DNA of 64,000 nt, taken from NCBI GenBank assembly GCA_021186555.1, contig JAJKFL010000003.1:49997630-50061629 (forward strand), given 5' to 3'. Made by a program: the position numbers and the translations under genes. This DNA comes from Reticulitermes speratus (Eukaryota > Arthropoda > Insecta > Blattodea > Rhinotermitidae). The notes beneath the pieces were generated by a model. It ran no database searches. It saw only the letters and a list, made by a program, of their open reading frames with translations, and had not been told where the DNA came from. Of the stretch, positions 34,150 to 48,200 are shown in pieces (the stretch's first letter is position 1; each line of letters begins with the position of its first letter).

Positions 34150-36164
34150 GTAAGTACCAGTCTTTTATTGATGTCGTAATTCAGAAACTGTAGACGCGTC
34201 ACTTTATGCAATACGCATGGAAATGGATGATGGATAACTCGGCTAATTTAACGGTCTTACAGATTGGAACTTCTTGACCGATTACACAATGAAGCACTGT
34301 AGCTTACGTTGTAGGTATTTAATGCACCAAACATTACGAATGTATAAGAATAGTCTACTGAAGTGCAACTAATTTAATAAAGTCTCTGAATCTTCATAGC
34401 ATAGTCGTTGGCATTTGATGTCAGGCGTCGTCTTGCAAGCCACCGAAAGATGATGTAGAAATGACAACTGAAACCACAAGCCTAAGCTTGTGTCCTGTTA
34501 CATTTGCGGAAAAACACAATTAAGGATTTCTGAGACGGTAAACCTTTGGAATATTATTACAAAGAGAAAATTCTTTACAGCCTAAGGAACAGCCTTCTGT
34601 GAATTAGGTTAGGTAAGGTCATGTCGTTATATTGATATGTGGCCCTAATTAATTGCTTTGATGTTAGAAATGCAAAAAATAACGCTAGTTTCTCTGCTGG
34701 ATTTAAATTTCAGTTAGCGTCATGTAGTTTGGATTATCTGGAGTAATGTCAAAATTTAGGTTAATTAGACTTCTGGACGTTGCTACTTATATAGAATAGG
34801 AATTGGCTTGACAGACAGTGTTCTAAATTAATGGGGGAAATAGACGACATCACAGTTGTTTTCATTTCTAAAGCAGACAAATGGAGATCAATGTTGTACC
34901 TGGAAAGGTGGAACTGATCCTTTGTGTGTAAAAGAGAACATCTAAAAACTGATGAGATTCAAATACATAATTAACACATAATAACTGATGTTCTGTTTAG
35001 TATTTTAAAAAGGAATATCTACTGAACTTTGTAAAAGATGTGGCTGATATTTGCCTACTATTCATGCATGGAAAGCTTCACATAGTTAACTGTTGGACAT
35101 ACAGTCAACACCAGATATTGCGTCCCCTTATACAGTGCCACCCTCGTGTAGCGCCCATGGAAGCCTGTGAACAGAAATTTCCTATTATACAGTACTTCAA
35201 TTTACTGTCACCATTGACATACAGCACAAATTATGGTGAACAAACAGTGGCGTTATGTCAGGGTTTTACAGTGTGTGAATTCAGACAGCAAAGCATTTAG
35301 TCTTAGTATTTGGTATTAATGAATACCAGCCACCGGATTTTATGTTTTCATGGAGGTTAGGATTTGTATATGGTCAGACAATAGCGTTACAGGTTCATGC
35401 AAGTATGGTTTGGCACATAAAACAATTGTAGTTGGTTTCTGTTAGTTTGGTTTATGACCAATAGGGATTAGTGGAAAGAAAGTTCTAGCTCAGTTTATTC
35501 ATAGCCGCACCATGCACAAGTTGTGTTTTTCTTTAATGCCACCAATTGAACATCAGATTTTATTGTGTGGGAAACAGTTCGCAAATAGAGCGGACATTTT
35601 AACAGCAGTTTGTTGTTTGTCGTGAGGTGGCACATATGGGTGTGTCAGGTGGTGCTTGTGGTGTTTGCTGCCATCTGCATCATTGGCAGTGAACCATAGA
35701 CAAACTTGGGGACTACTTTGAAGTTTGTTAGCAGTTTATGCGAGTAGTTTACGTTGTACTCTTTGTTTCATGTTCATTCTGTATGCCACAATTCGGCAAT
35801 AACAGGTTTCAAAACTTGTGCATTTTGCTTAGCACTTACCAGTGGCTCCTCTATATGCACCCCTATTTAACAAAAACATTTTCAAGTGAATGCTGCATGC
35901 TTTCAAATGTGTTTACTTGATCTCTTGTGTTGCGACAATTTTGGCCAAAAAAAGGATGTGGTGGTGTATGGAGTGAACATCATATTGTGCATGGGGAAAA
36001 CAAGTACATACAGAATGTTTGTAGAACTGTATGGTGAGAGGTCATTGGAAGATAAATTTTTAAGTGGGAGAATATTGGAATTGATTTTAGGGATACATCT
36101 ATTAATTGTCTTCTGTTGTGGTTATGATGAACATTGGGCTGTCTCTTGTTTTTTGTATTAATTT
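34150..36164. other. Probable AP2A 5' UTR intron, nothing recognised
   Basis: Lies between the candidate UTR donor at 34150 and the acceptor-like site before the AP2A ATG. No repeat family or coding exon was recognised. Confidence 0.35.
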
Positions 36165-36189
36165 AGGAGGTGATCTGTCACCAGGAACC

Positions 36190-36253
36190 ATGCCAGCTGT
36201 GCGCGGAGATGGGATGCGAGGTCTCGCAGTTTTCATTTCAGACATCAGGAATT
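36190..36253 (+). CDS. AP2A: AP2A exon 1 (start codon)
   Basis: ATG at 36190 in the context aaccATGc opens [20 protein letters not shown] and N, then one base of the Cys codon; the donor is gtgagt. The sequence matches the conserved alpha-adaptin N-terminus and joins exon 2 as NCKSKEAEI. Confidence 0.95.
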
Positions 36254-39200
36254 GTGAGTGCCTGAAGCATTCTAGGCTAATTGTTGTGTTACTGCTTTTT
36301 TTTAAGTTATATTGGGAAAGCACTTGTAATGAAATTTGACGTTGGTTGTGACTGCAAAGGTTTGTGAGAAACAAGGGTATTATTATATGTTTGTAATTAC
36401 CTGTTGTTACAGTGTGGCTGTTGTCCCTCTGCTTGTATGTGTGCTGTTCACAGTTCTACTTTGGTCAGAAGACTGGCAATTGCTATTCATATTCATGATA
36501 TTTGTCTCTAGAACAATGCCAGTATAGTGCCTGAAAATAGGCTGTGGTTGTTTCCCAGTTTAACCTGTATAATTATCCTACCATTTCTCATTTAATACTG
36601 CATAACATAAGCACAAGATATGTCATGGTGTACTTGTAATTTGTGCATGAAATTGTGCTTATTTTATTTGGTTAATTATTTATGTTGGCTTTTTGCCCTT
36701 GTTCCTTATTTTTTGGGTAGGGAGAAGGCTCAGTTTTCGTTGGTTGGAACTCCTGATATGTTACATGATGGGTTAAACCTTATCCATCTGATCACAGACT
36801 CATCCAAGTCATTCACCTTGCCAACAACTACAGTAAAATTCTGTTAATCCACCTCTGTTGGGATCAGACACTTGCCAGATTATCAGATATTCTGGATTAT
36901 CGGATGGTACCTATCCTGACCCAAGTTCTGTTTTGTTATTGCTTCGATACTTGGACTAAACAACTAATAAGAGTAGTATTCCTTTTGGATATCCCCTTCA
37001 TCTGCTGGTTTAGGGTTATCAGGGTCCTCTGGATTCTTCATAGCTGAAAAAGTTGATGGTTTTTAACTCTGTAAGAGTTTCCTTTTGGGAATGTGGGACT
37101 TTTGGGGGGATAGCAATAACTTGGGGTGGGGATAATGCTTTTAGTATTGTTTTGTTCTGTCAAAGATACCAACATACATCGTGCATAGTATGAGGCAGCC
37201 GATGTTTGGCAAATGTGACTAGAAGCTCGTAGGGAACTTTTCATTGGTTGGGTAGAAGCAAACAAAGATGGTGTATAGTGTCACCATACAGTTGCTTAGA
37301 TCAGGCACGCAAGTGTGTGAAAATACATACCATGCACATTCAGATAAGGAGATTGTTGTGAAAAGGTGTTGAAATGGCATATAAAAGTGTATGGTGTGAA
37401 CTGCTACTTCTCCACTGTGATTGAATTTTGGTGTGCTATGGAGAAAAAGACATGCCAATGTAGAAGTGGTGTCAAGGCTGTCTATGTATTACCATTGCAT
37501 TTGCTGAGCTGTAGAAATCTCTGTATCCATGTTATTTTACGTGCGTCACTTTTAGGGCCTTGGTGACAGGCCCCCTATACAGCCTGGCGTCTTCCTTTTA
37601 CTTGTTAATGTACAGTCATCTAAATAATGTGGTGGTTTCACCCAGTCTTTTATTGGCTTATCCTTTATGGTCTGACATGTATAAATTCATGTTATCTTGC
37701 ATTGAATGGGTTTTGCATTTGAATTTTATGTAGCAATTAAAGGCTTGAGTGCTGCGCATGCACGCACGCATGCACGCACCCACCCACACACACTCTCTCT
37801 CACTCACACACACACACACATTCCCGTTACATAACAGTGTCATTGTATCTACTAGGCACTGTTTAAGTGACATCCAGTTCACCCAGTTTTGAGCCCCACT
37901 GGATAGTTGCATGGACACATGAACATATAATTATAACAGAGTGACCAGGTGCCTGAAAGTCACTACAAAAGAAGTTATATATTAACAGATCTTGCATATG
38001 CCTTTAGTTTCTTCTAAATGCTGTGTTGGGTTTAAGAATGTTTTAAATTACTTTGTCTGACATTGTCTTGATTTGTAGTAAGTTCAGTATGCAGAGAATA
38101 CAGTGAAATTTAAGAGATTTTGTTTTCCTGTAAGTGACCTGTAGAGCATGCCCCTGATGTTTTGCTGATTGTTTTGCTGTTATATCATGGAACACCCTCT
38201 GTCAACAACACAACATCACAATCTGTTCTTTTTTTTTTGTGATGTTGTTTCCTGGTACATTCTGTTGTAAGGCAGTTGGACGTTTGAATGTGTTCCTTTT
38301 AGCCTACATTTCTTCTGTAAGGGAAAAGTGTAGGTTTGTGAGGTCAGTGTAGTGCCTGTGTTTCAGCTGTTGAACCAGTAGATAAGTTTTCACAAAACTT
38401 AAGTTTGAATGTTATGCCTTTCCAGGCCATTCATTTTTGACAGTCAGTAGTAACAACATGATGACCTGTGACCTTGTGAGGTGGGGAACTGGTACCTCAT
38501 AATTTAGAGTTCTGAAATGATGCATGTCAATATGGCTTTCAAAACTGTGTTCCTTGTATAAAGATAATCTTTTGTAGAATGTTTGACAGTGATTAGTAAT
38601 GAATTGTTGGAGATGGGCATGTGACATGTGGTATGGACATAGAACATACATGCGTGCATGTCATATATGAAATATTGTTTACAAGTGAACAGTTGCAAAG
38701 AGTGGCAGCACTGGAAAACATTGAGGTTAAGATTGTGCAATCTAGCATGTATAAAATCTGCATATTTTCTTCATAAAAATAAAACAAATATAGCAATAGC
38801 ATTAACAGTAATAATTACAATAACATATATAATAAGGATAATAATAATAATAATAACAATAATAAAATACATGTTATTATTAATCTGTTAGACTAGATAA
38901 CTATGCAATAGGAAAGGAAGCTTAATGAGTTACATTCAGAACTCTTTTTTTTTATATAAACAGTTTAGCTCTTTAGAGTATTGCATGCTTTATTCTGTAC
39001 ATAAGCAATGCTGTCTTTCATATTTATCGTGTACTGTTTGCTTCGCTAGAATACAGGTGTTTATTTTATCGTGTCTGTGAACACGGGAACTTCATCGCAT
39101 AGGAGGCCTTCATCCACCAGGAATTTATAGAGCACTCTGAGATGCTTATGTGAAATAAGGTAGGTTGAACTGCTGGTGGAAAGTGGATTATAAATTCCTG

Positions 39201-42200
39201 GTGAATGCAGGCTTCTTATGCTGTAGACCTACCATGACAGCTGCCATGTTCCAGGGACATAGTAAAGTGGACCCCATATACCTGTTGTGGGCCGGGATAG
39301 CTCAGTCGGTATAGCGACTCGCTATGGGCTGGACAGTCCGGGGATCGAATCCCGGTGGGGGTGAGATTTTCAGCACCTGTCCAGACCGGCCCTGGGGCCC
39401 ACCCAGCCTCCTATACAATGGGTACCGGGTCTCTTTCCCGGGGGTAAAGCGGCCGGGGCGTGGAATTGACCACCCACCCTCATCTAGTGCCAGGGTTAAA
39501 GAAAGAGTAGAGCTATACCTCTACTCCCCCTCTGGGCCTTCATGGCCTGTTCTAGGGATAACTTTACCTTTACCATATACCTGTTAAATTTTCTTATTGT
39601 TAACATAACTTGTTCATTAATTATTGCTTAATGTTGCAAAGTGAATGGATGTTTATGAGGTTTGTCTCTGACGTCTGCAAATTGTATGCTGTTGTTAGTA
39701 TTGTTGTAGTTTATTTTGTTGAAGTTAGAATGTAAGTTAGAGCTCATTTGTTTGGTAGCTATCTGTGGGTTTCCTCCTACTGTAATGCACTGCAGGGGAA
39801 GGGTTCTGGCATTGCTCAAGCGTCATCCTGTTATGATAAGAGATAAGGGAGGGTGTGCTGGCATCTGGATCCAGCCAAATGTGAGTTATCAAAAATACTG
39901 CGCAGGCATTAGCCCATGGTTTCAAGTTTCATTTGACTCTCATTCAAGAAAATGAATTTGATATATTTTTTTAGTTACGTTATAATTCATGGAGACTGTT
40001 GTAGAACTGTCACCTGTTATGCAATAGACAGAATTTTATTGCTTCCTTTTCTGAAAGGGGATAAAATATGTGTGTACAAAATGATAGGAGTGAATGAAAC
40101 TCCTTGGTTTCAGTGTATATTACAACACTAAGAATAAATATGATCATGACATGTATGAAGAAGCAGAGTTGTGTGTTTGATAAATTCTCCACATACTGAA
40201 TAAAAACTTTGTTAGAATATTTTAATGCTAAATTAGGGAGGGAAGATGCCGAATATTATCACAGCCCTCAAACCAAGGAGGATGAGATATATGATGTACA
40301 ATGGGGGAGATGAGAACTGCATACATAATTTTAATTGGGCAACCTGAAAGGAAAATATGTCAGAAACTCAAGCATAGTTGGAAGGATAGTTTGAAAATGA
40401 ATCTTAAGTAAGTATTATGTGAGGATGTTGATAGGATTGAGCTAGCTCAAGTTAGGGTGTAGTGGTGTGTTTTTATGAACACAGTAATGAAATGTAGGTT
40501 CTATAAGAGGCAGTGAATCTCATGACCAGGTGAAGGCCTGTATATGTTAATAGTCTGTGGCCACTTCTTGCACAGTACTGGTTAATATAATGCATAATCA
40601 TTATACTATTGTTTGTGATGCTCATGCTTCAAATCTGTTGTTTTGGTGAATTTTTCATTCATAATGGACATCCTTACGCAGCCCTGCCAATTGCTAATAT
40701 TTTATATCAGTGGTGCACAAATTTCCCAAAAAATCTAGGAGCCACTTCAAAATTCTAGGCAGCAGAAGAGAGACATGAAGCGAATTCTATGCTGAGGACC
40801 TACAAATATTAGGTGCCACCATAAAACATTTTGTTGCCATGGTGACCTGGTGCCTTGGATATGTGCATCTGTGTTATGTAGCATCAGTGATAGACAAATG
40901 AGTATGGAGCACTGGTGGAATGATACTGAAACAGGAAAACTGAAGTACTTGGAGAAAAACCTGTCCCATTATCATTAAGATTTGTAAGATTATACTTTAA
41001 TATTTGGAATTAGGAAAAAATGCACATTGGTGTAGGTATCTTCAGTTTCCAACAAACAGTGATAAGTGCCTTTCAAATGTTGTAAGAGTTATATGGCAAG
41101 GCTGATAAACACAAGGTTCGACTATTATTTATTGACTTCCATATTCTGCTCCTGTTTGTAACTACTGTTAACTGTGACTGCTAACGTGGATAATGCCACA
41201 ATTGCAATTTTTTGGCCTTTTGTATGTGAGGAGTTCCTACGTAGACATGTGTATTGTGTCATTAGAAGAGGTTATTCTGTCAGACTGCCTTCTTGTGGTT
41301 ACATGCAGAGAAACATGAAAAGTGATGGCTGGGGCTGAAGGGGGGGTGACTGGAGATTAAGCATTAGAACTGAGGTAGGTGCAGCTGTCTGAGTAATGAG
41401 CCATGAACTAATTAATTAATTAATTAGATGTTACACCATGTCGTATGGTAAATAGTTGCTGGTATTTCAAAGGATTGTTGTGTCCTCATCTTCAGGGTCA
41501 TGCAGTCCTAGATGGAGAGACACTGGTCCTTTGAAATGTTAGTAGCTGTTTACCAATTGACGTCGCGTACATCCCAGAAGACCGGAATCTTCAGAGACAT
41601 TGCTATGAGAACCCCAAATCTTGCACTAATTAAGTAATATATTTGTAGTTTAATGATAGTGTCAGTAACTTGGGCTGTGTGGTGTCAGGTGAACAGATGA
41701 TAGCAAGTAATGAATTGGAGAGAATATGAAGATAAGTGGTGATGGTCCAATTTAAGGTCCTGTCCCAGCATTTGCTTGCAGTGACTTAGGAAAACCACAA
41801 CAAATTTTAGTAGTTCGTGTCCCAATGTTAGGAGCACTAGGGGCTGTATCTTGGCTCAGGTGGTTAGTCAGTGGCCACTGATAATGAGGGTCCAGGTTCA
41901 TTCCCAGGCCAATCCATGTGGGATTTGTGGCAGACAAATTGGCACTAGGACAGATTTTTCTCAGAGTACTTTTTTTTTTCCTGTTGGCATTATTTCAATA
42001 ATGCTCCATATTCATTATTTCCTCTATCACTGACATTATAAAATCATGGAAGTTGACAGCATTATTAACCCTTTGGCACTGAACATTGTATACATATTAT
42101 GTGCAATGTGATGCTCAAAACACTGAACATCATATAAGTATATCTGCTGTTACGTAGCCTGATCACTGTGGGCATTTAATTCCAGTGCCAGAGGGTTAAA

Positions 42201-45200
42201 TAACACACTTTGAAGCATTACCAGTTAAGCCAACTTGCTCAGTTAAGTTTTGTCTTAGTTAATGATGAGTATTTTGCATTATACTACCAGAGGGTTACTT
42301 GTAAATGTATAGAGCTGATTGTGTTTAATAGTATAGTGAATGGAAAAAACTACATCAAGTTGCACTAATCATCTGCCAGGTGGTGCAAAAGTCACTGGAC
42401 AGTAGAGGCAACTTGTTAAACATCGAGCGTCAAGAGACTTCTGTGCCACTTGTATATACAAGACTCTGCTTTTCAGTGCTTCTGTGATATGATGTAATTG
42501 CCCAGTAAAAGACTGCTGGTGAGGACATTATTTTCCTCTTTAGTCTTTCCCTTGGTGAATTGAGTAATTGAAAGGTCTGTGCCCTCTGACACATTCATAA
42601 TGGGTTCAGATTCATTGCATCATGCGAAGGTCCATTTTTAAATCTTTGTGTACAGTATAAAGTTGTAATAGTGACTAGGCTACGGGCTGGGTGACTTGGG
42701 AAATCAGGGTTCAATTCCTGGCAGATATGGAGTGTTTTTTTTGGGGTGGGAGGAGGGGTTACAGTGTCCACACTGGCTGTAGTACCACTAGGCTGGGAGT
42801 CAAGTGACCAGTGCATGAAGCTAACCGTTTACCTTTATGTACTTCTGAGGTTAAGAGTGCATGGAGCTATACCTCATTTCCTCATGTCTTCATGGCATGG
42901 TGCTTAATTAATACTGTAACAGTTTTTGCTTTACCTTACACAGTAATATGTGAGATAAGTGGAAGTGTTTTAATGATAATTGTTTCACTGCCATATGGTT
43001 TACTTCTTTGTAGAGCACTGGTGCCTAATGTCCTGTCTTCTTTATAAAGACATCTTAGAGATGTGAGTGGAGAGTGAAGGGTCTTTCACATGGGGATTGC
43101 AGTGGTGTTGGTGTATGAGTCAGATCTTGGTTGAGGTGTTGATTTATAGTCACACTTAATGTAGACAAGTGAGTCGAAGATAAGTGTAGAGGTTAATTTT
43201 CTTCAGACCAAAGTGTCTGCAGATTCAATTGGGTGACAGGAGCAAAGCAATTTGTGTATTGTATTCGTGGAGTGGAGAGTGGGAGGAGTTAACTTGGGGT
43301 CTTATTCAACTTGAAGAATCACGTGAAGTTAGACAACCATCTCATTCTTCTTCTTCTTCTTCTTCTTCTATTTACTTGTTTGCCTTGTGTTCTGTCTTTT
43401 GTGTAGCTGATAATTGATGGTTGGTTTTGGAAGAGTAAAGAGGCTATTTTTTGTACAGAGTACAGTCATTTTGAGGGGTGCTGGCAAAATTGCGAAAAGT
43501 GACTATTTAGCTTTGTCATTTTTGTCCGTCCATCTGTCTGTCTGCTTGAAAAAACTCGGCTCCTACTGGATGGATTTTCATGAAATTTTATATTTGAGGA
43601 TTTTGTTAAAATCTGTTGGGAAAATTCAGATTTGATTAAAATCAGTTTGGTGAAGTAGTAACACACGTGACTTGTATTTGGGATGTTCCCAGTGCTAAAC
43701 TTGGCCAGGACAGTGATTTTCCCTATTGGGGTTCTTCATGGTTTTCCTCTGTCCCTTAAGGTGAATGGCAGAATAATACTTCAAATTAGGCTACAGTCAC
43801 TTCCATGTCTTTTCCATTTCATTATTCACCAACCATTTTACCATCTGATGGCTGTATAGTCTTGAGTTACTAACGGCATCATTAAATAAACTGTAAATTA
43901 CAGATAAATAAGTTTGCTTGTTGTTATGATTGTGAAATTATAACATTTTAGAAAATTGATGTGGGTTTTAATTTGTATCTCCAGAATGTTCCTTTGTAGA
44001 ACGTTTTTTGAACTGACAGTAGGGTGAACAGAACTTGAATGCTTTTTGAGCCAGTCTGCTTGAATCTTAACATACATCTCCAGGCTAGCATTTAGGTATC
44101 AGTACTATGGTCTTTTGGGGAGTGACACAGTGTAGTTCGGTAGGTGGGTACAGTTGTTCTGTAGGATTCTGTTGCCTCCATGTTTAGGATAGAATTTTTG
44201 AAGAACCTACTGCCTATCTTCATGCTAGGATGTAACAGTGTTTGGATGGTACTTTGGAAAGGGCGGAATTTATTGTGGGTATTTGGTAATTAACCATTAA
44301 ACCATCAATTTTATCAGGGTTGAGGGGAATGGAGCTTTAGAAGGGGGCATTTAAAACTGAGGCATTTAATTACCTTGTGCAACTTACAGTGGATTGGTGT
44401 AGTTGGTGAGTGCCTGGCTCAGATCTTGGTGAGACCATTTGCTGTACTGATTGAGGCCTTTTATTTTGTCAGCTCTTGCAGATAAATATGAGGGCAATAC
44501 TTTGAAATATTTTATTAATTTATTTACTTTATGGTTTATTAATGGTGTTGTCAGTATGTAGTATTTAGTAATATGATGATTAGCGAATAATGAATTGGAA
44601 AGGATGCTTTCAGAACTAGTTATGGCCTAATTTGAGGTAATATCTGAGAATCTGAATGGACGTATTGAGGAAAAAATCATGATGTTCAGTGTCTGGGTCA
44701 GTATTTAATCCCAGGGTATCCCAAATACAAAGTAGGAGTACTGCATATTCAACTGAAATGTTTTTGTAATGTGAAATAGTGTTCATGACCTTGTTTCATG
44801 TATAATCATTTTCTCGTTTCATCCCACATTGTGTAGCTTCTTCATTTGATTCACCTTTCATAAGTGAAACACAGATTAGCATTTATGCATTTTACATTAT
44901 TGTTGTCATCTGTAACTTCATGGATTAGGTCATTTGGCCTGGTTTCGATTCTTGGTTTTTGCCAAAGGACATAGTTTTAACCACTTCTAGTCGGTGCCTG
45001 CGTGTAATTCAGTAGTGTAGAAATAACCACTGCAGGATGGTATAGATGGATATTTGCCAACCTCTGTTATTGTTACACATGACATTTTCCCTCCTTCCAC
45101 TAAGTTACTGTGATTGGCAGCTACAGACAATAGAACATTCAGAAATAGATACTAAGTGACAAACTTCATGGAGCAGACCTCTTGAAAAGCAGATAGTTGT

Positions 45201-48200
45201 TCATATAGACAGACTCCATATAAATTTAATGGTATATTAATATATCTAAAGCTGGTTGTGAGAGCATGGTTGAGAAGATGTACACTTGGTTCCTTGTTGG
45301 TGTTGCTTGTACTGAGCAGGTTGTGTTAACAGGGGCATCAAATTCATATCTTGGTCAGGTTGTCTGGTAGCCTGATCTAGGTTTCCATGTTTCCTCATTC
45401 CTGTCAGAGTAGTTATATGAGAGGCAATCCTCTTGTTCATAATTTTGTGGTTAGTAATAAGTAAAACTGCATCCAGGTTTGACATTGTCTGTAAATTGAG
45501 ATTATTTGTCCTTGTATTCACATGTGCATGTGCAGGGGAATGAAACACTCTTGACTCACTCCATAATAAGACTTTTCACTATATAAATGTTTTTTTATGT
45601 TCACTGGGCACTGGAGGCTCTTTCCCTGGAAGTAAAGCAGCTGGGGTGGGAGACCAACCACCCACCTCTGCCTGGTGTTGGGGTTAAGATTGAGTGGGGC
45701 TGTGTCCCTCTGTTCTTCCTGTATGCTTTCATGGAATGCACAGGGACAACTTCACCTTTTTTTATGTTTATATGTAAAGTTTGAAGTACTACTTGTAAGT
45801 AGTAATTGATGATCTTGTTTCTAGGTAAAAGCAAAGAAGCAGAAATTAAAAGGATAAATAAAGAATTAGCCAATATCAGAAGCAAGTTCAAAGGAGATAA
45901 AACATTAGATGGTTACCAGAAGAAGAAATATGTTTGCAAGTTGCTGTTCATTTTTCTGCTGGGTCATGACATTGATTTTGGTCACATGGAAGCAGTCAAC
46001 CTGCTGTCATCAAATAAATACTCAGAAAAACAAATTGTAAGTATTAATCAGTTAGTACTTTGTTAAGTATAAAAATAGTGCGATCTCTTAGATTGACACT
46101 GTGGAACTGGTACAACACATTTTTTTGTCTGTTCATAATTTGATAACCTGATTGATGTGTATTTTAACTTCTGGCGTTGTTATTGCTATATACAGACTAA
46201 AGCTTGAAATGTCTTCAAACTCATTGCTGTGAGAACCTGAAAATTTGTATGACTGTGTGCTGTGTGGATCTTGGGGCTTTCATGGTGATGACTTTGAAAA
46301 TAACTGTTGTCTGGGATGTGACACCGTGTAGTCTGATAGCTAGTTACCAGTGATACAGATGAAGCTACTGCCTCCATGTTGGTGATAGGTTTCTCCATAA
46401 TATAGGTAACCAGCTACCAGACTTCACAGAATCACATTTCAGAAGACAGTAACTTTCGTTGTTTGCTCATTACATGTGTTTTTGCATGATTGAATGTAGA
46501 CATCCTGGCATGCCGTTTAAATGCTAGGTAGTCTTTGGCCTGTTGTATTCTACCAACAGACAGCTTATGTGTTGCAGTTCATGTATAAAGTATAATTGTT
46601 TTAACATTCAATGGCTTCATTTGAAATGAGCAGGATGATTAAATGTGGTGATGTGTGTGAGAAGTTTCTGCTGTTTTAAAGGTACGTATGGTCTGTTTCA
46701 TATCGGCATATGATCACACCTAAAAAGACTGATTCCAGCAGTGGAATGAGGTATTTTTTCTCTTTTTCCACATTTTTGAAGTGTCAGAAGAACTGAACAT
46801 TAACAAGTTGACTCACGTCATGAGGCTTCTAAATTGTCTTTTAAAGGTGCCTGATTTGACTCTTGGCCAGGCAGTGGCTACTCTGACTGAGGTTTTTGTA
46901 GTTTTCCACGGTCTCAGGCAAATGCCAGGATAGAACCTTTATTTATTCCTTGACTGCTACTTTTCGCATTCTTTACAAATCATTATTCACTACCATCTGA
47001 TCAATTGATGCTGAGAAGTCTGGGTTACTGGCAGTGTCATTAAATAAACTACAAGTACAAAACAACTGAAAAGAAATCTGCAGCTGCAGTTTACATACGA
47101 GTATCAAAGCATCAATGAAAGAAATTTTCCAAACAAAAGCAACGGATTTTGTTAGTTTTATAGTGATTTTTTTTATTGTCAGTTAACAGATTATGTATGG
47201 GGTATCTTCTGCTTTGATGATGCATGCATTTACATAGGACAGTGTCAGTAAGAGTTGCAGATATATTCTTTGCAATATGCATGTGAACAGGTAAAACCCT
47301 AGTCTCATAATTTGTTTTTGGCAATTCCATTATACCTGTGTTAATGTGACTAAAGATTATCTACCCTAGTATGTAAGTAACACAATTTAAGGTATATTAT
47401 GAAGTGTTATGTACCAATTATGGATCTCATTATATGAGTGTTCTGGTTATTCAAAACATCCATTAACATCTATAGCAGTGGGAATCAACAAAGAAATTGT
47501 CATGGTAATTAAAATACCAGCTACCTTTTGTACCACAATTTGCAGAAGTCAAGTTTGTTTATTAAGGTTGGTGAAGCTTTGAAGCTTTCAATGTCATGTG
47601 AAGTTTGCATCTTGTATTTTGAGGCTTGGGAATAGTTGTCTTTGCCTCCGTTGCAAAGTATGCATTATGGCGTTTCTTCCGGTGTGACAATTTTGAAATT
47701 TGCTTTTAAACTATAGGTACATATTTTTAAAAATAAATGATATAAAACTAAAATTATGGTTGAGTCCAGAAGTGGAAAAGAGTTGTATCTAATAAGATCA
47801 AACGTTAAGTGTCATGTTCCTTTTAATTGAAATTAACACAGGTTTTGTCAGTCATGTTTTACATGACCTAATGTATAGGGCCATATTTATGATTTGGTGT
47901 AAAGTGAATTCTGTGTAGCTATTTCAAATATGCCAGTCCTGGTGGCCATGTAGTCTTAGGCATAGGTCTGAAGCCAATTGATTGCTGGGATTGCAGGTTT
48001 GAATCCTGCTGAGGGCATGGTTGTTGTTCGCTTGTGTTTGTTATGTGTTGTGTAGGCAGTGGTGCGCTGATCACTCGTTCAGAAGAGCCCTATCAGGTGT
48101 GTGTCTACTTGTGTGTGATCTAGGAGGGAGGGGAAAAAAAAAGAGAGGGGGGGAGGTGGCCTAAGCCTCAGTTGGACTGTTATGCCACAGAAAAAAATTT

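Noticed and set aside
39289..39365. tRNA gene (A and B boxes, REGGTTCGAATCC-like loop)
   Set aside because: The sequence continues into a SINE body and tail shared with several other copies, so this is a SINE head, not a functional tRNA.
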